64,000 nucleotides of DNA from NCBI RefSeq assembly GCF_003259505.1, contig NZ_QLLK01000002.1, positions 319,387-383,386 of the forward strand, given 5' to 3'. The notes under the pieces are model-generated. The model ran no database searches and was not told the DNA's origin. It worked only from the letters and a program-made list of their open reading frames with translations. Below, piece after piece: positions 24,690 to 33,302 of this stretch. The position numbers were made by a program, and so were the translations under genes. This stretch comes from Algoriphagus yeomjeoni. GTDB lineage: Bacteria; Bacteroidota; Bacteroidia; Cytophagales; Cyclobacteriaceae. The stretch's first letter is position 1; every line of letters begins with the position of its first letter.

Positions 24690-25874
24690 TTATATAGAAG
24701 GCTTTTGGTTGGCGTACAACCTAAAAAAGAATAACCCTGAAACTGGACCGATAAATAGCAAAGCCAATACTACATCAATCCTCAACCAAGTAAGTAAAAA
24801 TTGAGCAAGTTGAATACTTATGATAGAAAGGGCAAAGCCCATGGAATTGACCAGAGTAAGTGCAGTTCCGCGATACTCTGCCGGCACACTTTGAGCCACC
24901 AAGGTGGAAAACTGTGGTGAATCTGCCGTAACAAACATTCCCCAGAATAGCAGTAGACTCATCCATATCCAACTTGAAGAACCACTGGTAAATAGGACTA
25001 AAACACAGCATATACCGGAGCCAAAAAGTGCCACCTGAGCGACTTTTGCGCTGCCAATTCGCTTGGCTACTACCCCTCCAAAAGCGCAAGAAAATGCTCC
25101 TATTGCAATCACAAAAAATGAAAGTAAACTATCACTTGGCTGCATTGCTTCATTTCCATTAAAAAAAATAACCAGAACAGGTACAAAAGCCCAGAACGTA
25201 TAGAGCTCCCACATATGTCCAAAATACCCTGAAGCTGCACTTTTCAATGCTTTGATTTTAGAGAGCTTTGGCAAAAGCCGAATATCAAATTGTGAGTTGA
25301 TTTTATGAAAAGGTCCATCAGGAACAAAAAAACCAACTATAGCCCCTCCTATCATTGCTAGGACAGAGGTAGACAAGAGTACTTGTTGCCATGAAAAATT
25401 TAGATCTAATCCTTTCAAAAGGTGAGGAAAAGCCGTTCCTAGAACCAAAGCACCAACCAAAAAACCCAAGGCTGCTCCTAGACCTTTTTGAAAGTAATCC
25501 GCAGCGATTTTCATTCCTACGGGATAGATCCCAGCCAGGAAAAACCCTACCATAAAACGACAGATGAGGACCACTGTCAATTGCATGGGTATAAGGACAA
25601 TTAGGAGATTAAAGCTAGCTGCCAGAATAGAGCTTACCAAAAACACGTTGCTCGGCGAAAAACGATCTGGAATAGAAAAAACGGCAAACAATAAGGTGCC
25701 CAAAATAAATCCTAACTGCACCACTGAAGTGATTGTAGCTAAAATCTCAGGAACTTCTAGAAGTTGGCTGATTTCTGGTGCTACAGCATTTCCTGCAAAC
25801 CAAAGAGAAGTGCCTAGAAATTGAGCTACAACGATCAAGATCAAGGCACTTCCAGCTGTTAATTGGGATTTCAA
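24690..25874 (-). CDS. MFS transporter
   Basis: The 394-residue protein has about twelve membrane helices and the major facilitator family pattern. After the first helices, LLEVPEILATITSVVQLGFILG and a short basic/acidic loop (FSIPDRFSP) stand where the A-motif normally lies. A second related loop VVAKRIGSAKVAQ follows helix 8. It is most like the cyanate/nitrate or drug-efflux type transporters, but the substrate is unknown. It overlaps the aldo/keto reductase gene by 4 bases (ATGA) and ends a four-gene operon. Confidence 0.88.
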   Translation of the reverse strand: MKSQLTAGSALILIVVAQFLGTSLWFAGNAVAPEISQLLEVPEILATITSVVQLGFILGTLLFAVFSIPDRFSPSNVFLVSSILAASFNLLIVLIPMQLTVVLICRFMVGFFLAGIYPVGMKIAADYFQKGLGAALGFLVGALVLGTAFPHLLKGLDLNFSWQQVLLSTSVLAMIGGAIVGFFVPDGPFHKINSQFDIRLLPKLSKIKALKSAASGYFGHMWELYTFWAFVPVLVIFFNGNEAMQPSDSLLSFFVIAIGAFSCAFGGVVAKRIGSAKVAQVALFGSGICCVLVLFTSGSSSWIWMSLLLFWGMFVTADSPQFSTLVAQSVPAEYRGTALTLVNSMGFALSIISIQLAQFLLTWLRIDVVLALLFIGPVSGLFFFRLYANQKPSI

Positions 25875-26890
25875 GCTCCTAAGATTCGGCTAATCATAGT
25901 CACTTCTTCTGTGCTGAAAACAGAATTCTTCACAGCATTTACATTATCGTCTAATTGCTCTGGCTTCGATACTCCCACTAAAACTGATGTGATTCGCTCA
26001 TCTTTCAATAACCAAGCAATAGCCATTTGAGCAAGTGTTTGACCTCTGCCAATCGCAATATCATTCAATTTTGAAATCATGCTAATCTTCTCCTCTGAAA
26101 TCTGTGCGGCTTTCAAATATCTACCATCTTTTGCAGCTCGGGAATCCTCAGGAATACCTTTTAAGTATTTATCTGTAAGTAGACCTTGCTCCAATGGAGA
26201 AAAAGCTATACTTCCTACTCCTTTTTCACCCAAAACATCCATCAGGCCATTTTCCACCCAGCGATCGATCATAGAATAGCGTGGTTGATGAATCAAAAGC
26301 GGTGTACCCAGGCGTTCTAAGATAGCGTAAGCTTTGGCAGTATCTTCTGCGCTGTACTGGGAAATACCAACGTAAAGTGCCTTGCCTTGTCTTACTAAAA
26401 GATCAAGGGCACCCATTGTCTCCTCAAGTGGAGTATCTGGATCAGGTCTGTGATGATAGAAAATATCTACATAATCCACTCCCATTCTTTTCAAGCTTTG
26501 ATCACAGCTGGCTATTAGATACTTTTTGGAACCAAAGTTTCCATAAGGACCAGGCCACATATCCCAGCCTGCTTTTGAAGATATGATCAGTTCATCTCTC
26601 AAGCAAGCGAAGTCCTTTTTCAAGATTCTTCCAAAATTCTCTTCAGCGGATCCAAAAGGAGGCCCATAATTATTGGCTAGGTCAAAGTGACAAATACCAA
26701 GATCGAAAGCCCGACGAAGAATAGATCTACCTAGTGTAAAATCTGCGTTGTGACCGAAGTTGTGCCAAAGTCCAAGACTGATTTCTGGCAGCACTATTCC
26801 ACTTTTACCGCATCTACGGTATTTCATCTGATGGTAGCGATCAGTCGCAGGTTGATAAGGTAAAAGTGGGGAATGATCGTTAATGTCCAT
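25871..26890 (-). CDS. YghZ-like aldo/keto reductase
   Basis: The 339-residue enzyme resembles L-glyceraldehyde-3-phosphate reductase (YghZ, AKR14). Visible features are MKYRRCGKSGIVLPEISLGL at residues 23-42, FDLANNYGPPFGSAEENFG with catalytic Asp and Tyr, the SSKAGWDMWPGPYG lysine segment, YVDIFYHHRPDPDTPLEE with the active-site His, and a C-terminal ITSVLVGVSKPEQLDDN NADPH-binding part. The N-terminal 20 residues carry a Tyr/Pro/His-rich extension. It reduces small aldehydes. Position between the YfcC-type carrier and the MFS gene suggests a joint catabolic or detoxifying operon. Confidence 0.9.
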   Translation of the reverse strand: MDINDHSPLLPYQPATDRYHQMKYRRCGKSGIVLPEISLGLWHNFGHNADFTLGRSILRRAFDLGICHFDLANNYGPPFGSAEENFGRILKKDFACLRDELIISSKAGWDMWPGPYGNFGSKKYLIASCDQSLKRMGVDYVDIFYHHRPDPDTPLEETMGALDLLVRQGKALYVGISQYSAEDTAKAYAILERLGTPLLIHQPRYSMIDRWVENGLMDVLGEKGVGSIAFSPLEQGLLTDKYLKGIPEDSRAAKDGRYLKAAQISEEKISMISKLNDIAIGRGQTLAQMAIAWLLKDERITSVLVGVSKPEQLDDNVNAVKNSVFSTEEVTMISRILGA

Positions 26891-26913
26891 TTATTGAAGG
26901 TTTTTTTGTTAGT

Positions 26914-28248
26914 TTAAGAAAACCAAAATAGAGCGATTAAAACTGATATCAAACCTAAGCCAAGAAGAAGTAACCAACTTTTCCATAAGTAGCTGATCCA
27001 ATTGTTGTACTTGATTCCAGCAGCTGCAATTACCGCCATCATCCCACCATTTGTAGGGGTAATAAGATCCATTAATCCCGCAGCATACTGATAGGTGAGT
27101 ACAGCTACTTGACGGGAAATCCCCAATAGATCCATTAAAGGAACTGCAAGCGGCGTAGTCAGGACCGCCTGTCCTGAAGTGCTAGGCACAGGAATGTGGA
27201 TTATAGCTTGACTTAGATATAGTCCAATAGCTGCAAATTGAATAGGTAAACTTTCTAAAGGGACAAATAATCCATGAATGATCGGGTCAATGATAGCTGT
27301 TTTCTGAAGAATCAAATAAACACTTCGAGCTAATCCCACAATAACTCCCGCAAAAATCAACTCACCAAAACCCTCTGTATATGCTCTAGCAGTGCCATTA
27401 AGCCCTAATTTTCCAACTAAACCACAACTCATCCCAACCACAAAAAACAATGCACTCATTTCATTATAACCCCAATCTTGATAAACAATGCCCCAAGCCA
27501 TTGTTCCAATCCCACTAAAGGTGAGTATCAAAATCACTGTATGTCTCAGTGAAATCTTTACAGGTTTCATTTCATAGGATTCGGAGGTTGAATTATTCAG
27601 TTTACCGTATTTAATATGGTAAGCACACCAAATCAAGATAGCTACAACCCAGAATAAAATCCTGAAGGCAAACCCTTCCTGAAAATCAAGTTCTGCAATA
27701 GTTTGTGACAATAAAGAGCCGAAGGGATTGACAGGAGAAAAACTTGCACCAACAAGTGCAGAGCCTAGCGCCAGTGCAATTATTGATCTGATATCATAGT
27801 TTATTTTCTTTGCTAAAAGCACGAAAATAGGTGCCATAGCAATCAGCTCCTCTTGCATGGCAATCGTACCACCACAAAAAGCAAAAACAAACCCTATGAA
27901 ATAAAGAAGCAAATATTGCTTGTTCCTAAATCTATAAATCAAAGCTTCGATCCCTTCCTGAAGTGCTCCGGTTTTCTCAACCACATAAAAAGCTCCTCCA
28001 ATAAGTAAAATCAAAACAACGATGTCTGCTCCTAAAATAATCCCTTCAGGGACAGCCAAAGCTATGTCATAGATAGACGCATTGTGATCTTCAATTGAGT
28101 CGAAACTGCCAGGAACTATCACCTCTCTGCCAGTTTCTAAATCCAGTATCCGTTCATAGCTGCCTGATTGAATAAAATAGCTAGACAGTCCAGCCAAAAT
28201 GACAAATCCTAAAAGAATAATAATCGGATGTGGAAAAGATAACCTCAT
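26914..28248 (-). CDS. YfcC/DcuC-family membrane carrier
   Basis: The 444-residue protein has around 12 membrane segments and the YfcC pattern: PHPIIILLGFVILAGLSSYF at the N-terminus, a periplasmic loop with GREVIVPGSFDSI, FAFCGGTIAMQEELIAMAPI, ALGSALVGASFSPVNPFG and the re-entrant HIPVPSTSGQAVLTTPLAVP near the C-terminus, and LMDLITPTNGGMMAVIAAA. The DcuC/YfcC group includes carriers for C4-dicarboxylates, short-chain acids and amino acids. Substrate unknown. It is 13 bases downstream of the serine hydrolase gene, consistent with importing the hydrolase product. Confidence 0.88.
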   Translation of the reverse strand: MRLSFPHPIIILLGFVILAGLSSYFIQSGSYERILDLETGREVIVPGSFDSIEDHNASIYDIALAVPEGIILGADIVVLILLIGGAFYVVEKTGALQEGIEALIYRFRNKQYLLLYFIGFVFAFCGGTIAMQEELIAMAPIFVLLAKKINYDIRSIIALALGSALVGASFSPVNPFGSLLSQTIAELDFQEGFAFRILFWVVAILIWCAYHIKYGKLNNSTSESYEMKPVKISLRHTVILILTFSGIGTMAWGIVYQDWGYNEMSALFFVVGMSCGLVGKLGLNGTARAYTEGFGELIFAGVIVGLARSVYLILQKTAIIDPIIHGLFVPLESLPIQFAAIGLYLSQAIIHIPVPSTSGQAVLTTPLAVPLMDLLGISRQVAVLTYQYAAGLMDLITPTNGGMMAVIAAAGIKYNNWISYLWKSWLLLLGLGLISVLIALFWFS

Positions 28249-28261
28249 TTAAAAACAGAAT

Positions 28262-29380
28262 TCAAGGTGAAATATATGAAAGGACTTGATTTGCAATTTT
28301 AGTTCTAAAACCCACTTCATCTTTTGAATTAGAAAAGAGGAATATACCAGTGTGCTCTTCGGCAGAATAAAAAAATATGCTTGAATAACCAGCTTGGCCT
28401 CCAAAATGACCAACCCAGTCTGAGCCATTAAGTTGGATTTGTTGAAAACCCAAAGGAACTTCGGAATCAGCAGTGAGCCAGCTAAGATGTTTGGAAAACT
28501 TCCCTCGTTGGTCATGCAATAAATGGGTCAAGGCAATACTCATGTCTTTTGTAGTCGTCACTAATCCAGAAGAAGGAGAAGGCAGAATAGTAAACTTGAT
28601 TCTTTTTGGCTCTATTCTTTTCCAAATAAAGGTTTTCTGATATCCTGTTAGACCATTTTCTTCCAAAGGCCAATCACTAACATATTCAGAGTTTGTCATT
28701 TCTGTTGGCTTAAAAACATGAGTTTTGACAATGGAATCCAACTCAAAATCATCAAGAGCTGAAAGCAGAAAACCTAATAAGTCATAGTTTGAATCAGCAT
28801 ACTCATAGGTAATCGAATCTGAGTGATAGCTAGTCACATCCCCGACAAATCCCATCCCCCACTCACTTAGGTTTTGAGATTTTGAAAAAGAAAGGATTTG
28901 CTCAGAAAAACTTTTGTCTCGGATTCCTGATTGATGTAATAAAAGATTATCAATTCGAATATTGGTAAGGCTGGAGGAATTAGGAATTTCATCCAGTTTA
29001 AGAGAATATAAAGAGTCCGTGGCGCGAATTTCCTTATCCTGAAAAGAACTTGCCACTCCTAAAGCAGTGAATAGTTTGGAAATGGAAGCAACTAAAATTT
29101 TGCTATCTACTGTTAGTGAATCCTTTGTTTCCAGGTTTTCAAAACCAAAGGCATTCAAATAAATCACCTTTCCATCTTTGACTACTGCCGCAGATATCCC
29201 TGGCAATAAGTAAGTTAACATTGATTCTCGCAAAATAGAATCTACTCCGTCTTGCATGCTATTTACTTTGGCGTTTGGGGCTACACGAACTTTAGGAAAG
29301 CTATTCCACCATTCCCAAGCTATAAAAAGAGCAGTCCAGAAAACCAAAACAGCTGCTAACACTTTGATTTTCTTGGCCAT
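28262..29380 (-). CDS. Class C beta-lactamase-fold serine hydrolase
   Basis: The 372-residue exported protein has an N-terminal membrane anchor or signal (KVLAAVLVFWTALFIAWEWW), then a penicillin-binding/beta-lactamase domain. The SxxK motif is SISK (in VASISKLFTALGVA, about 95-108), the YxN position reads YAD in YADSNYDLLG, and the third motif is HFGGQAG. Related enzymes are esterases, D-amino acid peptidases or PBP4-type carboxypeptidases, and true beta-lactamase activity is not implied. It is first in a tight operon with a YfcC-type carrier, aldo/keto reductase and MFS protein. Confidence 0.88.
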   Translation of the reverse strand: MAKKIKVLAAVLVFWTALFIAWEWWNSFPKVRVAPNAKVNSMQDGVDSILRESMLTYLLPGISAAVVKDGKVIYLNAFGFENLETKDSLTVDSKILVASISKLFTALGVASSFQDKEIRATDSLYSLKLDEIPNSSSLTNIRIDNLLLHQSGIRDKSFSEQILSFSKSQNLSEWGMGFVGDVTSYHSDSITYEYADSNYDLLGFLLSALDDFELDSIVKTHVFKPTEMTNSEYVSDWPLEENGLTGYQKTFIWKRIEPKRIKFTILPSPSSGLVTTTKDMSIALTHLLHDQRGKFSKHLSWLTADSEVPLGFQQIQLNGSDWVGHFGGQAGYSSIFFYSAEEHTGIFLFSNSKDEVGFRTKIANQVLSYISP

Positions 29381-29472
29381 AGAAAAAAGAACTTTTAATC
29401 AATTTAAAATTGTATTTCCTCTTTATCAGCGCTTTCAGGATTAATTTATGATCCAATAAAAGCGTGCATATC

Positions 29473-30408
29473 CTATTTATTTTCCAAGTGTGAAAAATCA
29501 CAATCAAGTTCCACACGGTTCCAATTCCCACATTTAGCAGCAGCTTCGTAGCTACTTTGTAAAAATTCCAGAAGGGTCTTAGTCGGATCGGACGACTTCT
29601 GTACATCTTCGTAGGTCAGCATAAACTCACCCATTTCTGTACTCCAAAAGGCTTTCTCAGGAGATATTTTTGCATCCTTAAAGTCAGGATAATTTGGATA
29701 AGTGTATGCGTAGAAAATGGGAGTTTTGAAGGCTTCACTGCCTGGCCAAAACCCAACACTAAATACTTCATGTGAATAAGCCTCCTGCATCACTGAAGTA
29801 GGAATATTTGGAACCTGACCGGTAAATTCCGGAGCTTTATTTCCTGAAAATCGTGTGTACGCTAAATCAAAAGACCCCCAGAAGAAGTGAATTGGACTAT
29901 TTTTCCCAGTAAATTTCGTTCTAAAATAACCAAAAACATTCTGAATATGAACCAACACTTTCCAAAGACTTTGGGCTGTATTTGCTTGATAAATGATTCT
30001 TTTCTTGTTTTTTGGAAATGGAATTGGATCAGGAACTTCATTGGGACTCTCATGTATTTTCACATCAATTCCCAAAAACTTCAATTTCTCCATCAGATGC
30101 TCATAGAAGCTAGCAACAGTCTGACCTCCAAGTGCAAATCGATCACGGGAACCATTACTGGTTTTTATCCGCAATTCATGATGAATGAAATCAAATTTGA
30201 TTTCGAAAACGCCACCGTCATAAGGGATATTTCCCGTAGTTAATCCCTGAGCATCCACATATAATGACACATGCCAGGAGTGATTTTGCCATGGAGATTT
30301 TTTTAGCCTCACCTTCCCTACTATCTGCGTCCACTGATGTAAGAGATAAATGGTGTCTTTATTCTCCTCAAATTGAAAGACTGGCCAAGAATTCTTTTTA
30401 GATGCCAT
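29473..30408 (-). CDS. DUF5996 family protein
   Basis: The protein of about 311 residues (ATG at 30408 chosen, as the conserved part begins soon after; 30429 would add seven) has the DUF5996 look: WHVSLYVDAQGLTTGNIPY, FEIKFDFIHHELRIKTSNG near the start, DVKIHESPNEVPDPIPF in the middle and HFFWGSFDLAYTRFSG in the second half, ending FLQSSYEAAAKCGNWNR. Members are often paired with a sirtuin or stand alone; no activity is established to my knowledge. It starts 49 bases after the upstream sirtuin gene. Confidence 0.85.
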   Translation of the reverse strand: MASKKNSWPVFQFEENKDTIYLLHQWTQIVGKVRLKKSPWQNHSWHVSLYVDAQGLTTGNIPYDGGVFEIKFDFIHHELRIKTSNGSRDRFALGGQTVASFYEHLMEKLKFLGIDVKIHESPNEVPDPIPFPKNKKRIIYQANTAQSLWKVLVHIQNVFGYFRTKFTGKNSPIHFFWGSFDLAYTRFSGNKAPEFTGQVPNIPTSVMQEAYSHEVFSVGFWPGSEAFKTPIFYAYTYPNYPDFKDAKISPEKAFWSTEMGEFMLTYEDVQKSSDPTKTLLEFLQSSYEAAAKCGNWNRVELDCDFSHLENK

Positions 30409-30457
30409 AAGTAAAAGTTTATCCTTCAATTTATAGGTTTTCCTTCCTGAACAAAAA

Positions 30458-31162
30458 TTAAATTTGAGACTTTAACAATTTCTCCAAAGTTTTCATGCCT
30501 TTTGTTGCGTTTTCAAGGATATTAACCACTTTTCTTCTAAAATTTACTTCTGGATTTTTTGGATCAATCACATAAATCAGTGTGCTATCTGGGACAAAAT
30601 CAACTAAGCTAGCGGCTGGATATACTTGAAGTGAGGTTCCGATCACCACAAAAACATCTGCAGTCGTGGCAATTTCTATGGCATTTTCCATCATAGGAAC
30701 CTGCTCACCAAACCACACAATATGTGGGCGCAGTTGGCTTCCCTTTTCACATTTATCTCCTTCTTTTATCTCCCAATGATCTAAGTTGTAAACCAAACTA
30801 GGGTCAAGACTACTCTGCGCTTTTTTCAATTCTCCATGCAGATGAATGACTTTGGTAGAACCAGCGCGCTCATGCAAATCATCTACATTTTGAGTGATGA
30901 TGGACACCTGAAAGTCTCTCTCCAGCTCCGCTAAAATCGTATGTGCCTCATTAGGCTCGCAATCCAGCAATTGCCTTCTCCGTAGATTGTAAAAATTCTG
31001 AACGAGCGCTCGATTCCTCCTCCAGCCTTCCGGTGAAGCTACTTCCATCACGTCGTGACCTTCCCACAGTCCTCCAGAATCCCTAAAAGTTTTGATACCA
31101 CTTTCAGCAGAAATTCCTGCACCGCTCAGAACTACCAAATGTTTCTTTTTGATCATGATCAT
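30458..31162 (-). CDS. cobB: SIR2-family NAD-dependent deacylase
   Basis: The 234-residue sirtuin has GAGISAESGIKTFRDSGGLW at about 13-32 for NAD binding, TQNVDDLHERAGS, the catalytic His in VIHLHGEL, RPHIVWFGEQVP and VVIGTSLQVYPAASL. Three of the four zinc-coordinating cysteines of typical CobB are absent: after HGEL the sequence runs AQSSLDPS and then DKCEKGSQ. From memory this loss is common to Bacteroidota sirtuins, so the small domain is held differently. It probably removes acetyl or acyl groups from lysines. The gene is upstream of DUF5996. Confidence 0.92.
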   Translation of the reverse strand: MIMIKKKHLVVLSGAGISAESGIKTFRDSGGLWEGHDVMEVASPEGWRRNRALVQNFYNLRRRQLLDCEPNEAHTILAELERDFQVSIITQNVDDLHERAGSTKVIHLHGELKKAQSSLDPSLVYNLDHWEIKEGDKCEKGSQLRPHIVWFGEQVPMMENAIEIATTADVFVVIGTSLQVYPAASLVDFVPDSTLIYVIDPKNPEVNFRRKVVNILENATKGMKTLEKLLKSQI

Positions 31163-31304
31163 ATTTTTGCCCGCAGATTAGCGCGGATAAAACCGCAGAT
31201 TATCGGAGATTTTAAATTCTGGACCAATTGAATCAAATCGAATCATCAGCGAATATCTGCGTCATTTATCTGCGAGAATCTGCGGGAAATGAATCCGCTA
31301 AATC
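31163..31304. repeat. Inverted intergenic repeat of the ATCTGCG type
   Basis: Between trmB and the sirtuin gene lies a mosaic of CCGCAGATT and AATCTGCGGG words. The outer pair (31170-31179 with 31277-31286) is a perfect 10-bp inverted repeat; inner copies such as ATCTGCGTC and ATCTGCGAG repeat the word. Similar words are scattered between genes in many bacteria. It may fold into RNA and end transcription, but no function is known. Confidence 0.6.
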
Positions 31305-31964
31305 CTATACAAACCTACACTTCAAATACTTGATCTTCTCCCCCTTTTCAGAAAACATCTTTTCGTATCGTGTCTGAATCCCAAAATGATCATCTTTCCA
31401 TTCAGATTGGTAAAAATCATGCGTAAATCCTAAGACTTCAATATCTTCTCTACTTTGAAAAAGCTCCAATGAATAATTGAAAAGGTCCGTATTATCGGTT
31501 TTGAAATGTAAAAAACCATCCTTTTTTAACATTGGCTTATACATATCCAAAAAGCGAGGGGAAGTCAATCTTCGTTTCTCATCTCCATCTCTAGGAAATG
31601 GGTCTGGGAAAGTGATCCAAAGCTCAGAAATCTCATCAGCTGCAAAGTATTTCTCCAATAGCTCAATCTGAGTCCTCAAAAAAGCGACATTATGAATTCC
31701 TTCTTTGGTAGCTGTAGAGCTACCTTTCCAGATTCTGCTGCCCTTGATATCTACTCCTATAAAGTTCTGATTAGGGAAATTACGAGCTAAACCAACTGTG
31801 AATTCACCTCTTCCGCAAGCGAGTTCTACGACTATAGGATTCTGATTTTGAAACTGAACTTCATTCCAATTTCCTTTGATTGTTTCAAAAATTGGCTTTC
31901 CTGCCTGGATTACATTTGGGTTCTCGTCGTTCTCTTGGAAGCGAACCAGTTTTTTTCTACTCAT
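31305..31964 (-). CDS. trmB: tRNA (guanine-46-N7)-methyltransferase
   Basis: The 219-residue enzyme methylates N7 of G46 in tRNA variable loops using S-adenosylmethionine. Signatures are VVELACGRGEFTVGLA (SAM loop, about 45-60), NFIGVDIKGSRIWKGS, the RTQIELLEKYF region, ITFPDPFPRDGDEKRRLT (the catalytic/tRNA-binding motif near 135-150) and a late HFKTDNTDLFNYS. Length is standard. It is the last gene of the operon with exbB, exbD, tonB and folC, its ATG one base after the folC stop. Confidence 0.95.
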   Translation of the reverse strand: MSRKKLVRFQENDENPNVIQAGKPIFETIKGNWNEVQFQNQNPIVVELACGRGEFTVGLARNFPNQNFIGVDIKGSRIWKGSSTATKEGIHNVAFLRTQIELLEKYFAADEISELWITFPDPFPRDGDEKRRLTSPRFLDMYKPMLKKDGFLHFKTDNTDLFNYSLELFQSREDIEVLGFTHDFYQSEWKDDHFGIQTRYEKMFSEKGEKIKYLKCRFV

Positions 31965-33299
31965 CTAAAGCTCTTCGATTTCTGCAACCACAAAAGTACT
32001 CCCTCCCACAAAAATCAAGTCATCTTTGTCGGCATTTTTTCTGGCAAATGCTAAAGCTTCATTGATATCTGGGATTATGTCACCTTTCAAACCCATAGAA
32101 AGCGCCTTCTCTGCCAATTGCACTGCCGGTAAAGCTCTTGGGAGTTTCGCTTCACAAAAGACATAGTTTGCAGATTTTGGAAGCATAGAAAGCACCTTGG
32201 ATATATCCTTATCCTGAACCATTCCTATGACAAACCATGACTGCTCATAGTTGTAGGTTTCCAATTGAGAAAGAATTTCTCGAAACCCAGCTTCATTATG
32301 CCCCGTGTCACAAATCACTGTAGGGTTCAAAGAGAGCGTTTGCCATCTTCCTTTCAGTCCAGTCAATTCTGTGACATTTTTCAATCCTTCGAATACAGCT
32401 TCATCAGGCAAGCTCCATCCCATATGCCTCATTTGAGAGACAGATTCTAAGATTCCAGGAAGGTTATATTTCTGGTAATTTCCATTCAGCCCAAAAGTCA
32501 AATCAAACGATTTCTCCTTGGCCGCCGCTGTGGTCTGTGTCTTTCCAGACAGAAACACTGCTTTCTTAGAGTTAATCTGATACCTAGCCCTCCCATCTTC
32601 CTCCGCAATTTTCTCAGCCTTCCACTTTTCATCCGCAAAAGTGATCGGAGCATTCATTTTCTTGGCTTTTTCAAGGAAAACAGAGCTTGTTTCCTCATGT
32701 GTTTCGCTGATTACCACAGGTACATTTGCCTTGATAATCCCAGCTTTTTCACCCGCAATTAACGGCAGAGTATCACCGAGAAATTGAACATGATCAAAAC
32801 CAATATTGGTGATCAATGAAAGTTCGGGCGTAATAACATTAGTACTATCAAAATTCCCACCCATGCCCACTTCTATGATAGCTATATCGACTTCTTGCTG
32901 CGCAAAGTGCCAGAAAGCCATTCCGACAGTCATTTCAAAGAAACTAGGCTTCAGTTCATCAAGAAAGGTTTTGTTTTCTTCTACGAACTGTACCACTAAA
33001 TCTGGACTGATTTCCAAACCGTTTATTCTGATTCGCTCAGTGAATGACTTGAGATGGGGGGAAGTATAAAGTCCTGTTTTGTAACCAGCACTCTGAAAAA
33101 TAGCAGCCAAGCTATGGGAAGAACTTCCTTTCCCATTGGTACCTGCCACGTGAATTGATTTGAATTTACGCTCAGGATTTCCTAGGTGATTGCATAGTGC
33201 AATTGTACTCCTGAGATCCTTCCTAAAAGCCGATGCTCCCACTCGCTGAAACATGGGCAGGGAATTAAATAAGTAATCCAGCGTCTCCTGGTAATTCAT
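31965..33299 (-). CDS. folC: Bifunctional folylpolyglutamate/dihydrofolate synthase
   Basis: The 444-residue ATP-dependent ligase adds glutamate to folates and makes dihydrofolate. It has the Mur-ligase pattern: VAGTNGKGSSSHSLAAIFQS (P-loop, about 51-70), TGLYTSPHLKSFTERIRING, VEVGMGGNFDSTNVI (here IIEVGMGG) and GFDHVQFLGDTLPLIAGEKA, with a C-terminal domain containing VICDTGHNEAGFREIL. Length and domain order are ordinary. The start is 3 bases after the tonB-like stop. Confidence 0.95.
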   Translation of the reverse strand: MNYQETLDYLFNSLPMFQRVGASAFRKDLRSTIALCNHLGNPERKFKSIHVAGTNGKGSSSHSLAAIFQSAGYKTGLYTSPHLKSFTERIRINGLEISPDLVVQFVEENKTFLDELKPSFFEMTVGMAFWHFAQQEVDIAIIEVGMGGNFDSTNVITPELSLITNIGFDHVQFLGDTLPLIAGEKAGIIKANVPVVISETHEETSSVFLEKAKKMNAPITFADEKWKAEKIAEEDGRARYQINSKKAVFLSGKTQTTAAAKEKSFDLTFGLNGNYQKYNLPGILESVSQMRHMGWSLPDEAVFEGLKNVTELTGLKGRWQTLSLNPTVICDTGHNEAGFREILSQLETYNYEQSWFVIGMVQDKDISKVLSMLPKSANYVFCEAKLPRALPAVQLAEKALSMGLKGDIIPDINEALAFARKNADKDDLIFVGGSTFVVAEIEEL

Positions 33300-33302
33300 T
33301 AC

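Noticed and set aside
30458-31162. Sirtuin as a broken gene because zinc cysteines are missing
   Set aside because: All NAD and catalytic motifs are intact, and the loss appears typical for this phylum.
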